From the NCBI RefSeq assembly GCF_019042245.1, contig NZ_JAHQCX010000012.1, forward strand, positions 1 to 64,000: 64,000 nucleotides of DNA, given 5' to 3'. This DNA is from Diplocloster modestus. Its GTDB lineage: Bacteria > Bacillota > Clostridia > Lachnospirales > Lachnospiraceae. A program made the translations under genes and the position numbers. This document shows positions 1 through 8,492 of this stretch, piece by piece. The notes under the pieces were generated by a model, which saw only the letters and a list, made by a program, of their open reading frames with translations, was not told the origin of the DNA and did not search any database. Positions within the stretch are counted from its first letter, which is position 1. Every line of letters begins with the position of its first letter.

Positions 1-438
1 CAGCACGCGCTGGAGACGAACTGGCAGGATGAGACGACGGTGCCCACCGGCCCGCAGATCAAGGCGATGTGCCTTGCAGTGCCGAAATACGGCAACGACG
101 TGGACGAGGTGGACTTTATCGCTCGGGATTTGATGGCGATGATAGCGAAGGAGCTGTCTTCGTACAAGAACACGAGATATGGCAGGGGACCGATCGGCGG
201 CACACTGCACTGCTCCACAAGCACCGTATCCAGCAACACACCGTTCGGTCATGTGTGCGGGGCTACACCGGACGGGCGCGATGCCTACATGTCGGTGGCG
301 GACGGACAGTCACCCATGAGAGGAACGGATGTGAGCGGCCCTACAGCGGCGATCGCTTCCGTAGCAAAACTGCACAACGAACTGTTTTCCTGCGGCTCGC
401 TGTATAACTTGAAATTCAGCCCCGAGGAACTTGCTTAG
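1..438 (+). CDS. Glycyl radical enzyme (PFL family), C-terminal part of the barrel; lacks its own glycyl radical domain
   Basis: The reading frame is open from base 1 and ends with TAG at 436-438, giving 145 visible residues. They match the end of the ten-stranded barrel of pyruvate-formate-lyase-family dehydratases, decarboxylases and lyases: STSTVSSNTPFGHVCGATPDGR, then GPTAAIASVAKLHNELFSCGS and LYNLKFSPEELA. In ordinary members the chain runs straight on into the C-terminal domain that carries the radical glycine. Here it stops exactly at that boundary and the missing domain is encoded by the next gene. The catalytic cysteine and the specificity residues lie before the window, so the substrate cannot be read. 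The transporter and activase downstream suggest that the substrate is imported by the adjacent CUT2 system. Confidence 0.85.
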   Translation, partial: QHALETNWQDETTVPTGPQIKAMCLAVPKYGNDVDEVDFIARDLMAMIAKELSSYKNTRYGRGPIGGTLHCSTSTVSSNTPFGHVCGATPDGRDAYMSVADGQSPMRGTDVSGPTAAIASVAKLHNELFSCGSLYNLKFSPEELA

Positions 439-512
439 TATTCTATGAGTTAGCTTTGTAAATATAAATTCGTTTTGAAATTATAAATTCATTCAGAAAG
501 GATGGGATTTTA

Positions 513-767
513 ATGGAAAACACAGTACAGGTAAACAAAAATGATGGTTTAAAAAGATTCGTCAGTCTGATCGATCAGTATTTTGCAATGGGTGGCAACC
601 AGATGCAGTTTAATGTAGTCAGTAAGAAAACGCTGCTGGAGGCGCAGAAGGATCCGGATAAATATGCAAATCTGCTGGTCCGTGTCGCCGGCTACAGCGC
701 TTATTTTACCCAGCTGTCAAAGGACGTGCAGGAAGACATCATTGCAAGAACTGAGGAGAAACTTTGA
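513..767 (+). CDS. Separately encoded glycyl radical domain (84 aa)
   Basis: This 84-residue protein is the missing C-terminal domain of the preceding GRE. It contains QMQFNVVSKKTLLEAQKDP and the radical loop LLVRVAGYSAYF, with the radical glycine at about residue 60, and ends DIIARTEEKL like a normal GRE C terminus. It has its own ATG, preceded by an AGAAAGGATGGG purine tract, and about 12 extra N-terminal residues (MENTVQVNKNDG) before homology begins. A 74-base AT-rich spacer separates it from the barrel part. By analogy with GrcA/YfiD, a free-standing glycyl radical domain, it probably docks into the barrel subunit and is activated by the enzyme at 4688-5659. That is inference; the domain identity is clear from sequence. 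Confidence 0.88.
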   Translation: MENTVQVNKNDGLKRFVSLIDQYFAMGGNQMQFNVVSKKTLLEAQKDPDKYANLLVRVAGYSAYFTQLSKDVQEDIIARTEEKL

Positions 768-803
768 GAAACAGCAGTATAATGTATTCTAAGGAGGAAG
801 AAC

Positions 804-2054
804 ATGAAAAGAAAACTGACAAAATGTACCAGCATGGCGCTTGTCATCGCTATGGCAATCTCTACCCTCGCGGGCTGCGGCGGCACGGCATCCACACAAG
901 CGCCGGATGCAGGTTCCGAAAAACCGTCAACGGAAACGGCATCTCCGGAAGCAGCGGATGCAGATGCGGCTAAAGGAGCGGATGCCGCTGCGGAAGCGGA
1001 AGGTGCATTCCATGACACGGCGGAACTGGTCATTGATTATGCCAAGGCGGTAGACCCGAAGGGGGCGGACATAGTAGACGGCTCTTTCCAGTCGACGCCG
1101 GAACTAAAAGGCGCACTTGCCGATCAGATGATCGGTACGCAGAACCAGTTTGAAGGTATGAACATTGGTTTTTCCCAGCATCGTATCGCAGGTTCCGAGT
1201 GGTATGAGCAGCTTGTGGATTTTGCACAGGCGGAAGCGGATTACCTGGGCGTAAATCTGACCATTTACGATGCCAATGACGACATGAACCAGCAGATCGC
1301 CGACGTCGAGACCTTGATCAACCTGGGTATGGAGTCCATCATTGTCAATCCTTACAACTCCACCAACGTAGGCCTTGATTCCATCATCGCGGCGGATATC
1401 CCTCTGACGGTTGTCAATCAGGCTGTGGACTTCAGCGGTCCCTTCACCTTTGTGTCCGCGGACGTACAGGATTCCGGTTATAAGACGGGCTTTGAGCTGG
1501 CGCGCTACTACGATGAAAAGAACGGCTGGAAGGACGAGGTCAAAGCGTTTGTATTGTCCTCCGCTCCCCAGGAAAAAGAATCCGACCTGCGCAGATGGGG
1601 GCAGATCATGGGATGGACCGATTACATGCTTGACAAGTACGGCAAGAACAATCTGAATATTGTGGCATACCAGTATTATCAGTGGCTGCCGGAACCGGCT
1701 ATGAACGCGACGCTGGACGTATTACAGGCAAATCCTGATATCGACGTTATCTTCGCCGCATGCGACGGCGGCGCGCAGGGCGTGGAAGCGGCGTTAGAGC
1801 AGATCGACAGGCTTGGAGATATCCTGGTATGTACCATCGACGGACGTAAATCCGTACTGCAGTGGATTAAGGATGGAGACAAGGGCATGGTCTGCGACGC
1901 GTATAACGATCCGAGACAGATGGGGAAATGGGCTGTTTACATGGCTGCATTGCAGGCAAGCGGCGTATCGACACCTTCTACCTTCTACGTTATGAACGAT
2001 CTCGTTACCACAGAGAATGTGGATAACTACTTAGATCCGAATTCTACATATTAA
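804..2054 (+). CDS. Sugar ABC transporter substrate-binding lipoprotein (RbsB-like, CUT2)
   Basis: A lipoprotein signal peptide (MKRKLTKCTSMALVIAMAISTLAGC) leads to a lipobox cysteine near residue 24, then an Ala/Glu-rich linker of about 50 residues, then a type I periplasmic-binding fold (NIGFSQHRIAGSEWYEQL, DVETLINLGMESIIVNPYN, PDIDVIFAACDGGAQGVEAAL). At 416 aa it is longer than RbsB because of the linker and an inserted segment. It should capture a sugar or related solute outside the membrane and deliver it to the ATPase and permease encoded next. The ATG follows AAGGAGGAAGAAC. The ligand is not predictable. It lies in the same orientation as the GRE genes with 36 bases between, which suggests one operon. 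Confidence 0.85.
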   Translation: MKRKLTKCTSMALVIAMAISTLAGCGGTASTQAPDAGSEKPSTETASPEAADADAAKGADAAAEAEGAFHDTAELVIDYAKAVDPKGADIVDGSFQSTPELKGALADQMIGTQNQFEGMNIGFSQHRIAGSEWYEQLVDFAQAEADYLGVNLTIYDANDDMNQQIADVETLINLGMESIIVNPYNSTNVGLDSIIAADIPLTVVNQAVDFSGPFTFVSADVQDSGYKTGFELARYYDEKNGWKDEVKAFVLSSAPQEKESDLRRWGQIMGWTDYMLDKYGKNNLNIVAYQYYQWLPEPAMNATLDVLQANPDIDVIFAACDGGAQGVEAALEQIDRLGDILVCTIDGRKSVLQWIKDGDKGMVCDAYNDPRQMGKWAVYMAALQASGVSTPSTFYVMNDLVTTENVDNYLDPNSTY

Positions 2055-2074
2055 TTCTAAAACGGAGGCAGTCA

Positions 2075-2117
2075 GGAGCTGCCGCAGCGGCTGAAAAACC
2101 GCGGGTGCGGCGGCTCC
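2075..2117 (+). promoter_or_regulatory. Intercistronic hairpin between binding-protein and ATPase genes
   Basis: GGAGCTGCCGCA at 2075-2086 pairs with TGCGGCGGCTCC at 2106-2117 (12 pairs with one G-U), and an inner GCGG/CCGC adds to the stem. There is no T tract. Such hairpins after a binding-protein gene commonly stabilise the upstream message and lower expression of the membrane components; that role is inferred. Confidence 0.6.
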
Positions 2118-2152
2118 GGCTCCATATCAACGAAGGTTAGGTGGTGCAAGGA

Positions 2153-3673
2153 ATGGACAATGGGTATGCAGTGGAACTAAAAGACATAACCAAGAAATTC
2201 GGCGGTCTTACTGCGGTGGATAGCGTAAACTTTCAGGTAAAGCCGGGCGAAATCCACGCGCTTTGCGGGGAAAACGGCGCGGGTAAAAGCACGCTGATGA
2301 ATGTGCTGACCGGTAAATTCCAGGCGAATTCTTATTCGGGAGAAATTTTGCTGAATGGGAAAAAAGTAAAAATCGGTTCTCCAATGGACGCCAAAAAAGA
2401 GAAGATTACAATCGTGCATCAGGAACTGGAGCTGATCCCGGACTTGAGTATTGCGGAAAATATTTTCCTGGGCAACCAGCCCGTATCTGCCGCGGGTATT
2501 GACTGGAAGAAGATGTACACCGAGGCGGGTGAAATACTGGAAAAATTTTCACTGGATTTAAATGTGAAAACAAAAATCAAATATTTGACGGTGGGGCAGC
2601 AGCAGCTGGTTGAAATTGCCAAAGCGATTTATCTGGGCGGCAGCGTCCTCATACTGGACGAACCGACGGCTCCGCTGACGGGACGCGAGATCGATTTCCT
2701 GATGGAAATGCTTGAGAAGCTTAAGGAAACGGGAATCTCCATCGTCTATATCACGCACCGTCTGGAGGAAATTTTCCGGCTTTCGGACCGGGTGTCCGTC
2801 ATGCGGGACGGCAAAATGATCAACACCTTCCAGACAAAAGAGATCCTGGTAGACGAGCTTGTCGCCGCCATGATCGGGCGTAAAATGGAAAACATGTATC
2901 CGCATATGGATACAAAGGCGGGGGACGTGACGTTAGAGATCTGCGATTATTCCGTGCCGCATCCGCTGTATGACACGAATATCGTAGAGAACGCTTCGAT
3001 GCAGTTTCACGCCGGCGAAATTGTGGGAATATCAGGTCTGCTGGGAGCAGGCAGAACCGAACTGATGTCGGCGGTAATCGGCGCATACCAGGGGAAGGGG
3101 AAGGGGGTTGTAAAACTTAACGGAAAAGAAGTGAAATTCAACTCTCCCGCCGCGGCCATCAAGGCTGGAATCGGGTATGTGACAGAAGATCGAAAAACAA
3201 CGGGATTGATCCTGAACCAGACAATCCGTTTCAATATATCTATGGCTTCTTTGTCAAGAATAATCAAATATGGCCTTTTATTTCCGGGTAAGGAAAAAGC
3301 AATTGTGAATCATCTGAAAGAGGAACTGAGCATTAAGACGGAAAACATCGAAAATCCCGTCAGCAGCTTAAGCGGCGGTAACCAGCAGAAGGTGGTGCTG
3401 GCCAAATGGCTGGCGACGCAGCCGGGTATTCTGATTCTCGACGAGCCGACAAGGGGTGTTGATGTGGGCGCGAGATATGAAATCTATATGATTATGAAAG
3501 AACTGGCGGCTCAGGGAAATACGATCATCATGATCTCTTCGGACCTGCCGGAGGTCATCGGCATCAGCGACCGCGTATACGTGATGTATGAAGGAAAGGT
3601 GCAGGGTGAGCTGTCAAGAGAAGAATTGAGTGAAGATTCCATTATGCGTTATGCAACAGGAATAGCCCTGTAA
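2153..3673 (+). CDS. Sugar ABC transporter ATP-binding protein, tandem ATPase (RbsA/MglA-like)
   Basis: Two fused nucleotide-binding domains. The first has a full Walker A (GENGAGKST), signature region LTVGQQQLVEIAKAI, Walker B LILDEPT and switch histidine YITHR. The second has the family's usual altered Walker A (SGLLGAGRTE) but an intact LSGGNQQKVVLAKW signature and LILDEPTRGVDVGAR. The size is normal for RbsA (about 505 aa). It energises uptake with the permease at 3717-4667. The start is uncertain: GTG at 2141 is also in frame, but ATG 2153 has AGGTGG at suitable spacing. It is the intact counterpart against which the degenerate homologue at 8493-9932 can be compared. Confidence 0.9.
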   Translation: MDNGYAVELKDITKKFGGLTAVDSVNFQVKPGEIHALCGENGAGKSTLMNVLTGKFQANSYSGEILLNGKKVKIGSPMDAKKEKITIVHQELELIPDLSIAENIFLGNQPVSAAGIDWKKMYTEAGEILEKFSLDLNVKTKIKYLTVGQQQLVEIAKAIYLGGSVLILDEPTAPLTGREIDFLMEMLEKLKETGISIVYITHRLEEIFRLSDRVSVMRDGKMINTFQTKEILVDELVAAMIGRKMENMYPHMDTKAGDVTLEICDYSVPHPLYDTNIVENASMQFHAGEIVGISGLLGAGRTELMSAVIGAYQGKGKGVVKLNGKEVKFNSPAAAIKAGIGYVTEDRKTTGLILNQTIRFNISMASLSRIIKYGLLFPGKEKAIVNHLKEELSIKTENIENPVSSLSGGNQQKVVLAKWLATQPGILILDEPTRGVDVGARYEIYMIMKELAAQGNTIIMISSDLPEVIGISDRVYVMYEGKVQGELSREELSEDSIMRYATGIAL

Positions 3674-3716
3674 AGTATATCTATATGTGCGGGAATACGC
3701 ACGAATGGAGGAAAAA

Positions 3717-4667
3717 ATGAAAAATGTGAAAACAGGAAAAGACAGGCTGAAAAAAATAGCAGATTTCGCATTGTCTAATTTCGTCATCATCGCTTTTGTG
3801 ATACTGTTTATTGCAAGCTGCTTTCTGTCGCCGGCGTTCTTTACAAAGAACAATCTGATGTCGGTGCTGATTCAGAATTCGATTTATGCCATTTGCGCAA
3901 TCGGGATGCTCGTGATCATCATTACCGGAGGCATCGACTTATCCACCGGTGCTTACGTCTGTATCACGGTCTGCCTGACGGCGGGGCTGATCCAGGACGG
4001 ACACGGCATTGTCTCAGTTTTTATCGTATTGCTGCTGGCGCTGGTAATCGGTTCGGTTTCCGGTTCCATGGTAGCCTTTTTAAATATCGCTCCGTTTATA
4101 GCCACGTTGGCCATGACGACGATACTAAAAGGCGCAGCGTACATGTACCAGACCGGACAGAACCGCCGGATTGACGGGACGTTTCTGCCAAACTGGGTGA
4201 AAGGCACCACCGTTGGAATTCCCAATCCGGTGCTGGTGATGATTATCGTCTATCTCGTTTTCTTATTCGTCTTAAACCGTACCAGGTTTGGACGCGGGAT
4301 CTACGCAATCGGCGGCAACAAGGAAACGGCGTATCTGGCCGGTATAAAAGTCAAGACGTATCTCGTGCTCAGCTATGCGCTGGGAGGTCTGTGCTTCGCG
4401 ATTGCTGGGATTCTGCTGTGCGGGCGTCTCGGCATGGGAACGGCTACGGTGGGTGACGGCTATGAAATGGACGCGATTGCCTCAGTAGTCATCGGCGGCG
4501 CGGCTATGACCGGCGGTTCCGGCAGCGTGACAAAGACGATTGTCGGCGCCATGCTGATGGGCGTACTGTATAACATTATGAATCTGATGGGAATTGCCTC
4601 TTATCCGCAGATGATTGTGAAGGGCGTGGTCATTGTTCTGGCAGTGCTGCTTTACAAGAGAAAATAA
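3717..4667 (+). CDS. Sugar ABC transporter permease (RbsC-like)
   Basis: A hydrophobic 316-residue protein with about 8-10 membrane segments and the CUT2 permease signatures IIITGGIDLSTGAYV and IGGNKETAYLAGI, plus the C-terminal VIGGAAMTGGSGSV. It forms the membrane channel for the importer with the two preceding genes. ATG 3717 was chosen because GGAGG lies six bases upstream; an upstream GTG at 3687 is in frame but lacks a site. The gene follows the ATPase by 43 bases and precedes the GRE activase by 20, supporting one transcription unit in which transport and radical chemistry are co-expressed. Confidence 0.88.
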   Translation: MKNVKTGKDRLKKIADFALSNFVIIAFVILFIASCFLSPAFFTKNNLMSVLIQNSIYAICAIGMLVIIITGGIDLSTGAYVCITVCLTAGLIQDGHGIVSVFIVLLLALVIGSVSGSMVAFLNIAPFIATLAMTTILKGAAYMYQTGQNRRIDGTFLPNWVKGTTVGIPNPVLVMIIVYLVFLFVLNRTRFGRGIYAIGGNKETAYLAGIKVKTYLVLSYALGGLCFAIAGILLCGRLGMGTATVGDGYEMDAIASVVIGGAAMTGGSGSVTKTIVGAMLMGVLYNIMNLMGIASYPQMIVKGVVIVLAVLLYKRK

Positions 4668-4687
4668 GGAAGGCGAAGGGATAAATT

Positions 4688-5659
4688 ATGATCCGCGATG
4701 AACTGCTAAGGCAGGATATTGATCAATTATCAGAAACGACCGGTATTGTGGCGAATATTGAGCGTTATGCGATTAACGACGGAGCCGGAGTGAGAACGAC
4801 GGTTTTCACAAAAGGCTGTTACCTGCGCTGCCGGTGGTGCAGCAATCCCGAAACCCAGCTATTCGCGCCTGAAATGAGTTTTTTCCCGGACAAATGCTTC
4901 GGTTGTAAAAATTGTCTCAGGGCATGTCCGTATGGAGCCATCGGCGATGATCTCAATGCAGACCGCAATATCTGCAGGGATTGTCATACGAGAGAGCATG
5001 CGTTTGCCTGTACCGCAGCCTGTTACGCGAAATGCAGAAAAACGACCGGTGATAAAATGACGGTAAAACAGGTTTATGATATAGTAAAACGGGACGTGCC
5101 TTTTTATGAGGCATCCGGGGGCGGTGTGACCTTGTCAGGCGGCGAGCCGATGGCACAGCCTGAATTTACCTATGCGCTGCTGCGAATGCTGACGGAGCGC
5201 TGGATCGATACGGGAATCGAAACCTGCGGCTATGCGGACAAGGAGGATTACGAGAAGGTATTCCCATATCTGAATACCGTTTTCATGGACATCAAGCATA
5301 TGGACAGTGAAAAACACCGTTTGTGGACGGGACAGGGCAATGAGCTGGTCTTAGAGAATATAAAGCTGGCAGATAAAATGACCGGAATCTATGGAAACAA
5401 ACTGTTTATCCGCATTCCCGTTATTCCGGGTTTTAATGATACGGCAAAGGAGATCGACGCGGCGGCGCGCTTTGTCTCCACGGAATGCGCGCATGTGACG
5501 GGCATGGAACTTTTACCCTATCACAAACTGGGCCGCGGGAAATATTATAGTCTGGGCAGGAACTATCCGTTGGAGGATCTGACCCCGCCTTCCGCGGAAC
5601 AGATGGAAGAGCGAAAACAGATATTGGCAGGTTATGGGATACCTATTTATCAATTTTAG
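4688..5659 (+). CDS. Glycyl radical enzyme activating enzyme (radical SAM, PflA family)
   Basis: The radical-SAM cluster motif CYLRCRWC is at residues 44-51. An inserted ferredoxin-like module follows: CFGCKNCLRACP, then CRDCHTREHAFACTAACYAKC. This two-cluster insert is typical of activases for dehydratase- and decarboxylase-type GREs and absent from classic PflA. The SAM-binding TLSGGEP motif and the late IPGFND segment are present. At 323 aa it is full length. It uses SAM and an iron-sulfur cluster to abstract hydrogen from the radical glycine, here carried on the separate 84-aa protein at 513-767. It sits after the transporter rather than next to the GRE genes. Confidence 0.93.
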   Translation: MIRDELLRQDIDQLSETTGIVANIERYAINDGAGVRTTVFTKGCYLRCRWCSNPETQLFAPEMSFFPDKCFGCKNCLRACPYGAIGDDLNADRNICRDCHTREHAFACTAACYAKCRKTTGDKMTVKQVYDIVKRDVPFYEASGGGVTLSGGEPMAQPEFTYALLRMLTERWIDTGIETCGYADKEDYEKVFPYLNTVFMDIKHMDSEKHRLWTGQGNELVLENIKLADKMTGIYGNKLFIRIPVIPGFNDTAKEIDAAARFVSTECAHVTGMELLPYHKLGRGKYYSLGRNYPLEDLTPPSAEQMEERKQILAGYGIPIYQF

Positions 5660-5720
5660 CAAAAGTGCCCGTTGCTGGGGTGGCAGATAGCAGGAGCTGA
5701 TTTTCAAACATGCTCCGGGG

Positions 5721-5745
5721 AAGCGCCTTAACAAAGGGCGCTTTC
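5721..5745 (+). terminator. Possible intercistronic terminator or attenuator
   Basis: AAGCGCC (5721-5727) pairs with GGCGCTT (5737-5743), followed by only a short T-containing tail. It falls between the activase and the response regulator, so it may separate the catabolic from the regulatory genes. The weak tail means partial termination at best. Confidence 0.4.
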
Positions 5746-5768
5746 GCTGTGCAAAGAGGAAGAAAAGG

Positions 5769-7394
5769 ATGATGGACGTGGCTAGAAGAAAAGTAATCAT
5801 CGTAGACGATGAACAGCATATATGCCGTTTGATAGAAGCGCTGATCGACTGGGAGGCGCACGGACTCGAGGTGATTGGCTCAGCGCGCGATGGCGGGAGC
5901 GCGTTTCAAATGTGTCAGGAGTTGTCGCCGGATATTCTGATTACGGATATCCAGATGCCGGGCCTGAGCGGAATCGATTTGATCAAAAAGCTGAATGATC
6001 AGTTCCCGGAAATTAAAGTCATCATTATCACAGGCTACAGCCAGTTCCCATATGCACATCAGGCGCTGCGCTACGGAGTCGTGGATTATCTGCTGAAGCC
6101 GATTCAGAAGGAGGAACTTGAGCACGCCCTGCAAAAGGGGATGGAACTGATCGACCGTGAGATCGCCCTGCCGCTTGAAAAAGAAAGCCTGACGCTCAAA
6201 TCAATGCAGGAAATTAAAGTCAACCTGTTGACACTTATTCTAAATGACGCGGCGCAGGCGCCGAAGATACATAATCTCAACCGGTTTATGGAGGAATACC
6301 ATCTGAAATTCCAGGGCAGGCAGTGGCAGTTATTACAGGTGGAATTCATCTTGAGCAATGAGGAAAATACAGTTTCCGTCCAGGATTTTTTAAAGAATAA
6401 AATCAAGGACATTGTCGTCGGGGAATTAAAAGGCGAGCATATCGAGACCGTCACCGCGCTTTCGGGAAACAGTTTTTTCTGTCTGCTCAACGGAGACAAG
6501 GACTCGCTGGAACAGGCCAGGATTCAGTTGAACCAGGTGAAAAACAAGCTGCTGGTAGTCAACGACATTCTGCAGAGAATTAATTTTACCATCGGGATCA
6601 GCAGTGTGTGCGGGGAATTTGGCAGAATCAGCAGCTGTGTGAAGGAATGCCATGCCTGTATCCACTACAAAATCCTGAAAGGGAAAAATAAAATCATCAA
6701 ATATAGCGACATACCGGCAGTGGAGCTTGATGCATCTTATTTTATCAATGAGAACTTTAGGAAACAGTTTCTAAAGGATGTGGTGGACGCGGACAGCGAG
6801 GCGGTGTCGGCACAAATCAACGAGCTTGTGACGTATCTTTACCGTTTTTCAGGGAAAATAGACGGTAACGTAGTGCTTGAAATATATCAGATGCTTGTGA
6901 AGCTGTTCTTCAAAGGCATCCAGACCTTCCCAATAACCGATTTTAAAGATTTTACGCAGGATAACCTGATATCGCAGAAGGAGTATTTTTACAGCATCTC
7001 GGGCGCTTTTAACTATTTAAGCGAGATTTTTGAGATGCTCTTGAAACGCTGCTGTGAGGAAAAGGAGGACCAGAACACGCAGCCGATCCGTGAGACGCAG
7101 CTCTATATAGAGGAACACTACATGGAACCGGTGAAACTGGAGGAGATTGCCAGGCATGTAGGCTTGAACGAGACATATTTATCCAGTATCTTTAAAAAGC
7201 AGATGGGAAAATCGTTAATCGATTACCTGACCTATACGCGCGTGCAGCACGCCAAGGAACTTTTAATTAACCGCAATAAAAGTGTAAATGAAATCGCCGA
7301 AGAGGTAGGATTCAACGATGCGAAATATTTTACGAAGCGGTTTAAAAAATATACCGGCGTGTCGCCGAATGAATACCGCAAGCTGTTTGCATAA
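5769..7394 (+). CDS. Response regulator with AraC-type DNA-binding domain (YesN-like)
   Basis: An N-terminal receiver (KVIIVDDEQ, phospho-acceptor ILITD at about D60, KPI loop) is followed by a long middle region of about 280 residues and a C-terminal AraC double helix-turn-helix (VGLNETYLSSIFKKQMGKSLIDYL, then VGFNDAKYFTKRFKKYTGVSPNEYR). At 541 aa it has the usual YesN length. It is the partner of the kinase 33 bases downstream and most likely activates the transporter and GRE genes upstream. ATG 5769 or 5772 could be the start. Confidence 0.9.
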   Translation: MMDVARRKVIIVDDEQHICRLIEALIDWEAHGLEVIGSARDGGSAFQMCQELSPDILITDIQMPGLSGIDLIKKLNDQFPEIKVIIITGYSQFPYAHQALRYGVVDYLLKPIQKEELEHALQKGMELIDREIALPLEKESLTLKSMQEIKVNLLTLILNDAAQAPKIHNLNRFMEEYHLKFQGRQWQLLQVEFILSNEENTVSVQDFLKNKIKDIVVGELKGEHIETVTALSGNSFFCLLNGDKDSLEQARIQLNQVKNKLLVVNDILQRINFTIGISSVCGEFGRISSCVKECHACIHYKILKGKNKIIKYSDIPAVELDASYFINENFRKQFLKDVVDADSEAVSAQINELVTYLYRFSGKIDGNVVLEIYQMLVKLFFKGIQTFPITDFKDFTQDNLISQKEYFYSISGAFNYLSEIFEMLLKRCCEEKEDQNTQPIRETQLYIEEHYMEPVKLEEIARHVGLNETYLSSIFKKQMGKSLIDYLTYTRVQHAKELLINRNKSVNEIAEEVGFNDAKYFTKRFKKYTGVSPNEYRKLFA

Positions 7395-7427
7395 GGCAGC
7401 AGGCAGGGGATATAAGGAGATGGCTTC

Positions 7428-8483
7428 GTGAAACGCTATACAATTTCCAAATTTTTAAACGTGGTGATGACGGCTTTGATCGTGTTTGTCAGTGCTGATC
7501 TGCTGGTGTCCGTATACATGCTGCTTAACGGTGGGAGTAAGCTTTATATCGCCGTCAGCACCCTGCTTTTTTTGACAGGGATACTGCTTCTGATGATATA
7601 CCTGTTTCGGATACAGACCTCCATTAAAGGACTGAAAAAGTCCTATAACGAGTTTATGAACGGAAAGACCAGCAGTTTAAAAATCATGCCGTCCACGCAT
7701 ATGTTTCTGACCGAGGAAGAAAATCTGCTCAACCATATCAACGAGCTGATTAACAGGGAGGAGCTGTTAAAGGAAGCGAACAAACAGGCGGAATATCTGG
7801 CTCTGCAAAACCAGATTAACCCGCATTTTCTCTATAATACGCTGGAGGCGATGCGCGGAGATGCCTTAACCAGCGGCATGGAATCCCTGGCTAATGTGGC
7901 ACAGGCGCTGTCCTCTTTTTTCCGCTATACCATATCCGACGTACAGTTTCTGGTGACCGTGGACGATGAGCTGGAAAATATCAACAATTATTTCTTAATA
8001 CAGAAGTATCGGTTTGGAGATGAATTAAAGCTGGAGATTAATTTCCTGGATGACGAGGAGCAGATCCGGTGCCTGAGGCTTCCGAAGCTGACTCTGCAGC
8101 CGATCGTGGAAAACAGCGTGCGTCACGGGCTGGAAGCACAGGTCAACAGAGGGACCATTTCGATTACGTTCGAGCAGACGGAAACACATCTGTTTATCAG
8201 CGTCAAGGATTCGGGTATGGGCATGCCGGAGAAGGAACTGCAGGCGCTGAACAATTCCCTCAACGAAACGCCTTTTCAGCCGCGGGAAAAATATGACGCC
8301 GAAAAAGAAAAAAAGCTGAAAAACGGCCATACGGGCATTGCCCTCAAAAATGTATCCCAGAGGATCAAGCTTTTGTTCGGCGACGAATACGGCATCTATA
8401 TTTTCAGCACACCGGGAGTGGGCACCAATGTCAAAATTACGGTTCCCAGACAGGGACAGGGTTCCCCGGTACCGGACAGATAA
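7428..8483 (+). CDS. Sensor-poor histidine kinase (LytS/YesM type)
   Basis: GTG start with AAGGAGA seven bases upstream. Two membrane helices (about 12-33 and 39-62) are separated by only a handful of residues, so there is almost no extracellular sensor, and no HAMP or Cache domain is visible. The cytoplasmic part has the His_kinase motif NQINPHFLYNTLEAMRG (His133) and a normal HATPase (PIVENSVRHG, DSGMGMP, GIALKNVSQRI). YesM kinases usually have about 200 extracytoplasmic residues; this 351-aa protein lacks them. It should phosphorylate the regulator at 5769-7394. The signal probably enters through a partner membrane protein, which fits the pseudo-ATPase encoded nine bases downstream. Confidence 0.88.
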   Translation: MKRYTISKFLNVVMTALIVFVSADLLVSVYMLLNGGSKLYIAVSTLLFLTGILLLMIYLFRIQTSIKGLKKSYNEFMNGKTSSLKIMPSTHMFLTEEENLLNHINELINREELLKEANKQAEYLALQNQINPHFLYNTLEAMRGDALTSGMESLANVAQALSSFFRYTISDVQFLVTVDDELENINNYFLIQKYRFGDELKLEINFLDDEEQIRCLRLPKLTLQPIVENSVRHGLEAQVNRGTISITFEQTETHLFISVKDSGMGMPEKELQALNNSLNETPFQPREKYDAEKEKKLKNGHTGIALKNVSQRIKLLFGDEYGIYIFSTPGVGTNVKITVPRQGQGSPVPDR

Positions 8484-8492
8484 GAGGCATGT

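Noticed and set aside
439..512. A frameshift as the reason for the broken GRE gene
   Set aside because: The spacer is AT-rich with stops and a ribosome site, and the second gene has extra residues before homology. Shifting frame does not restore a continuous protein.
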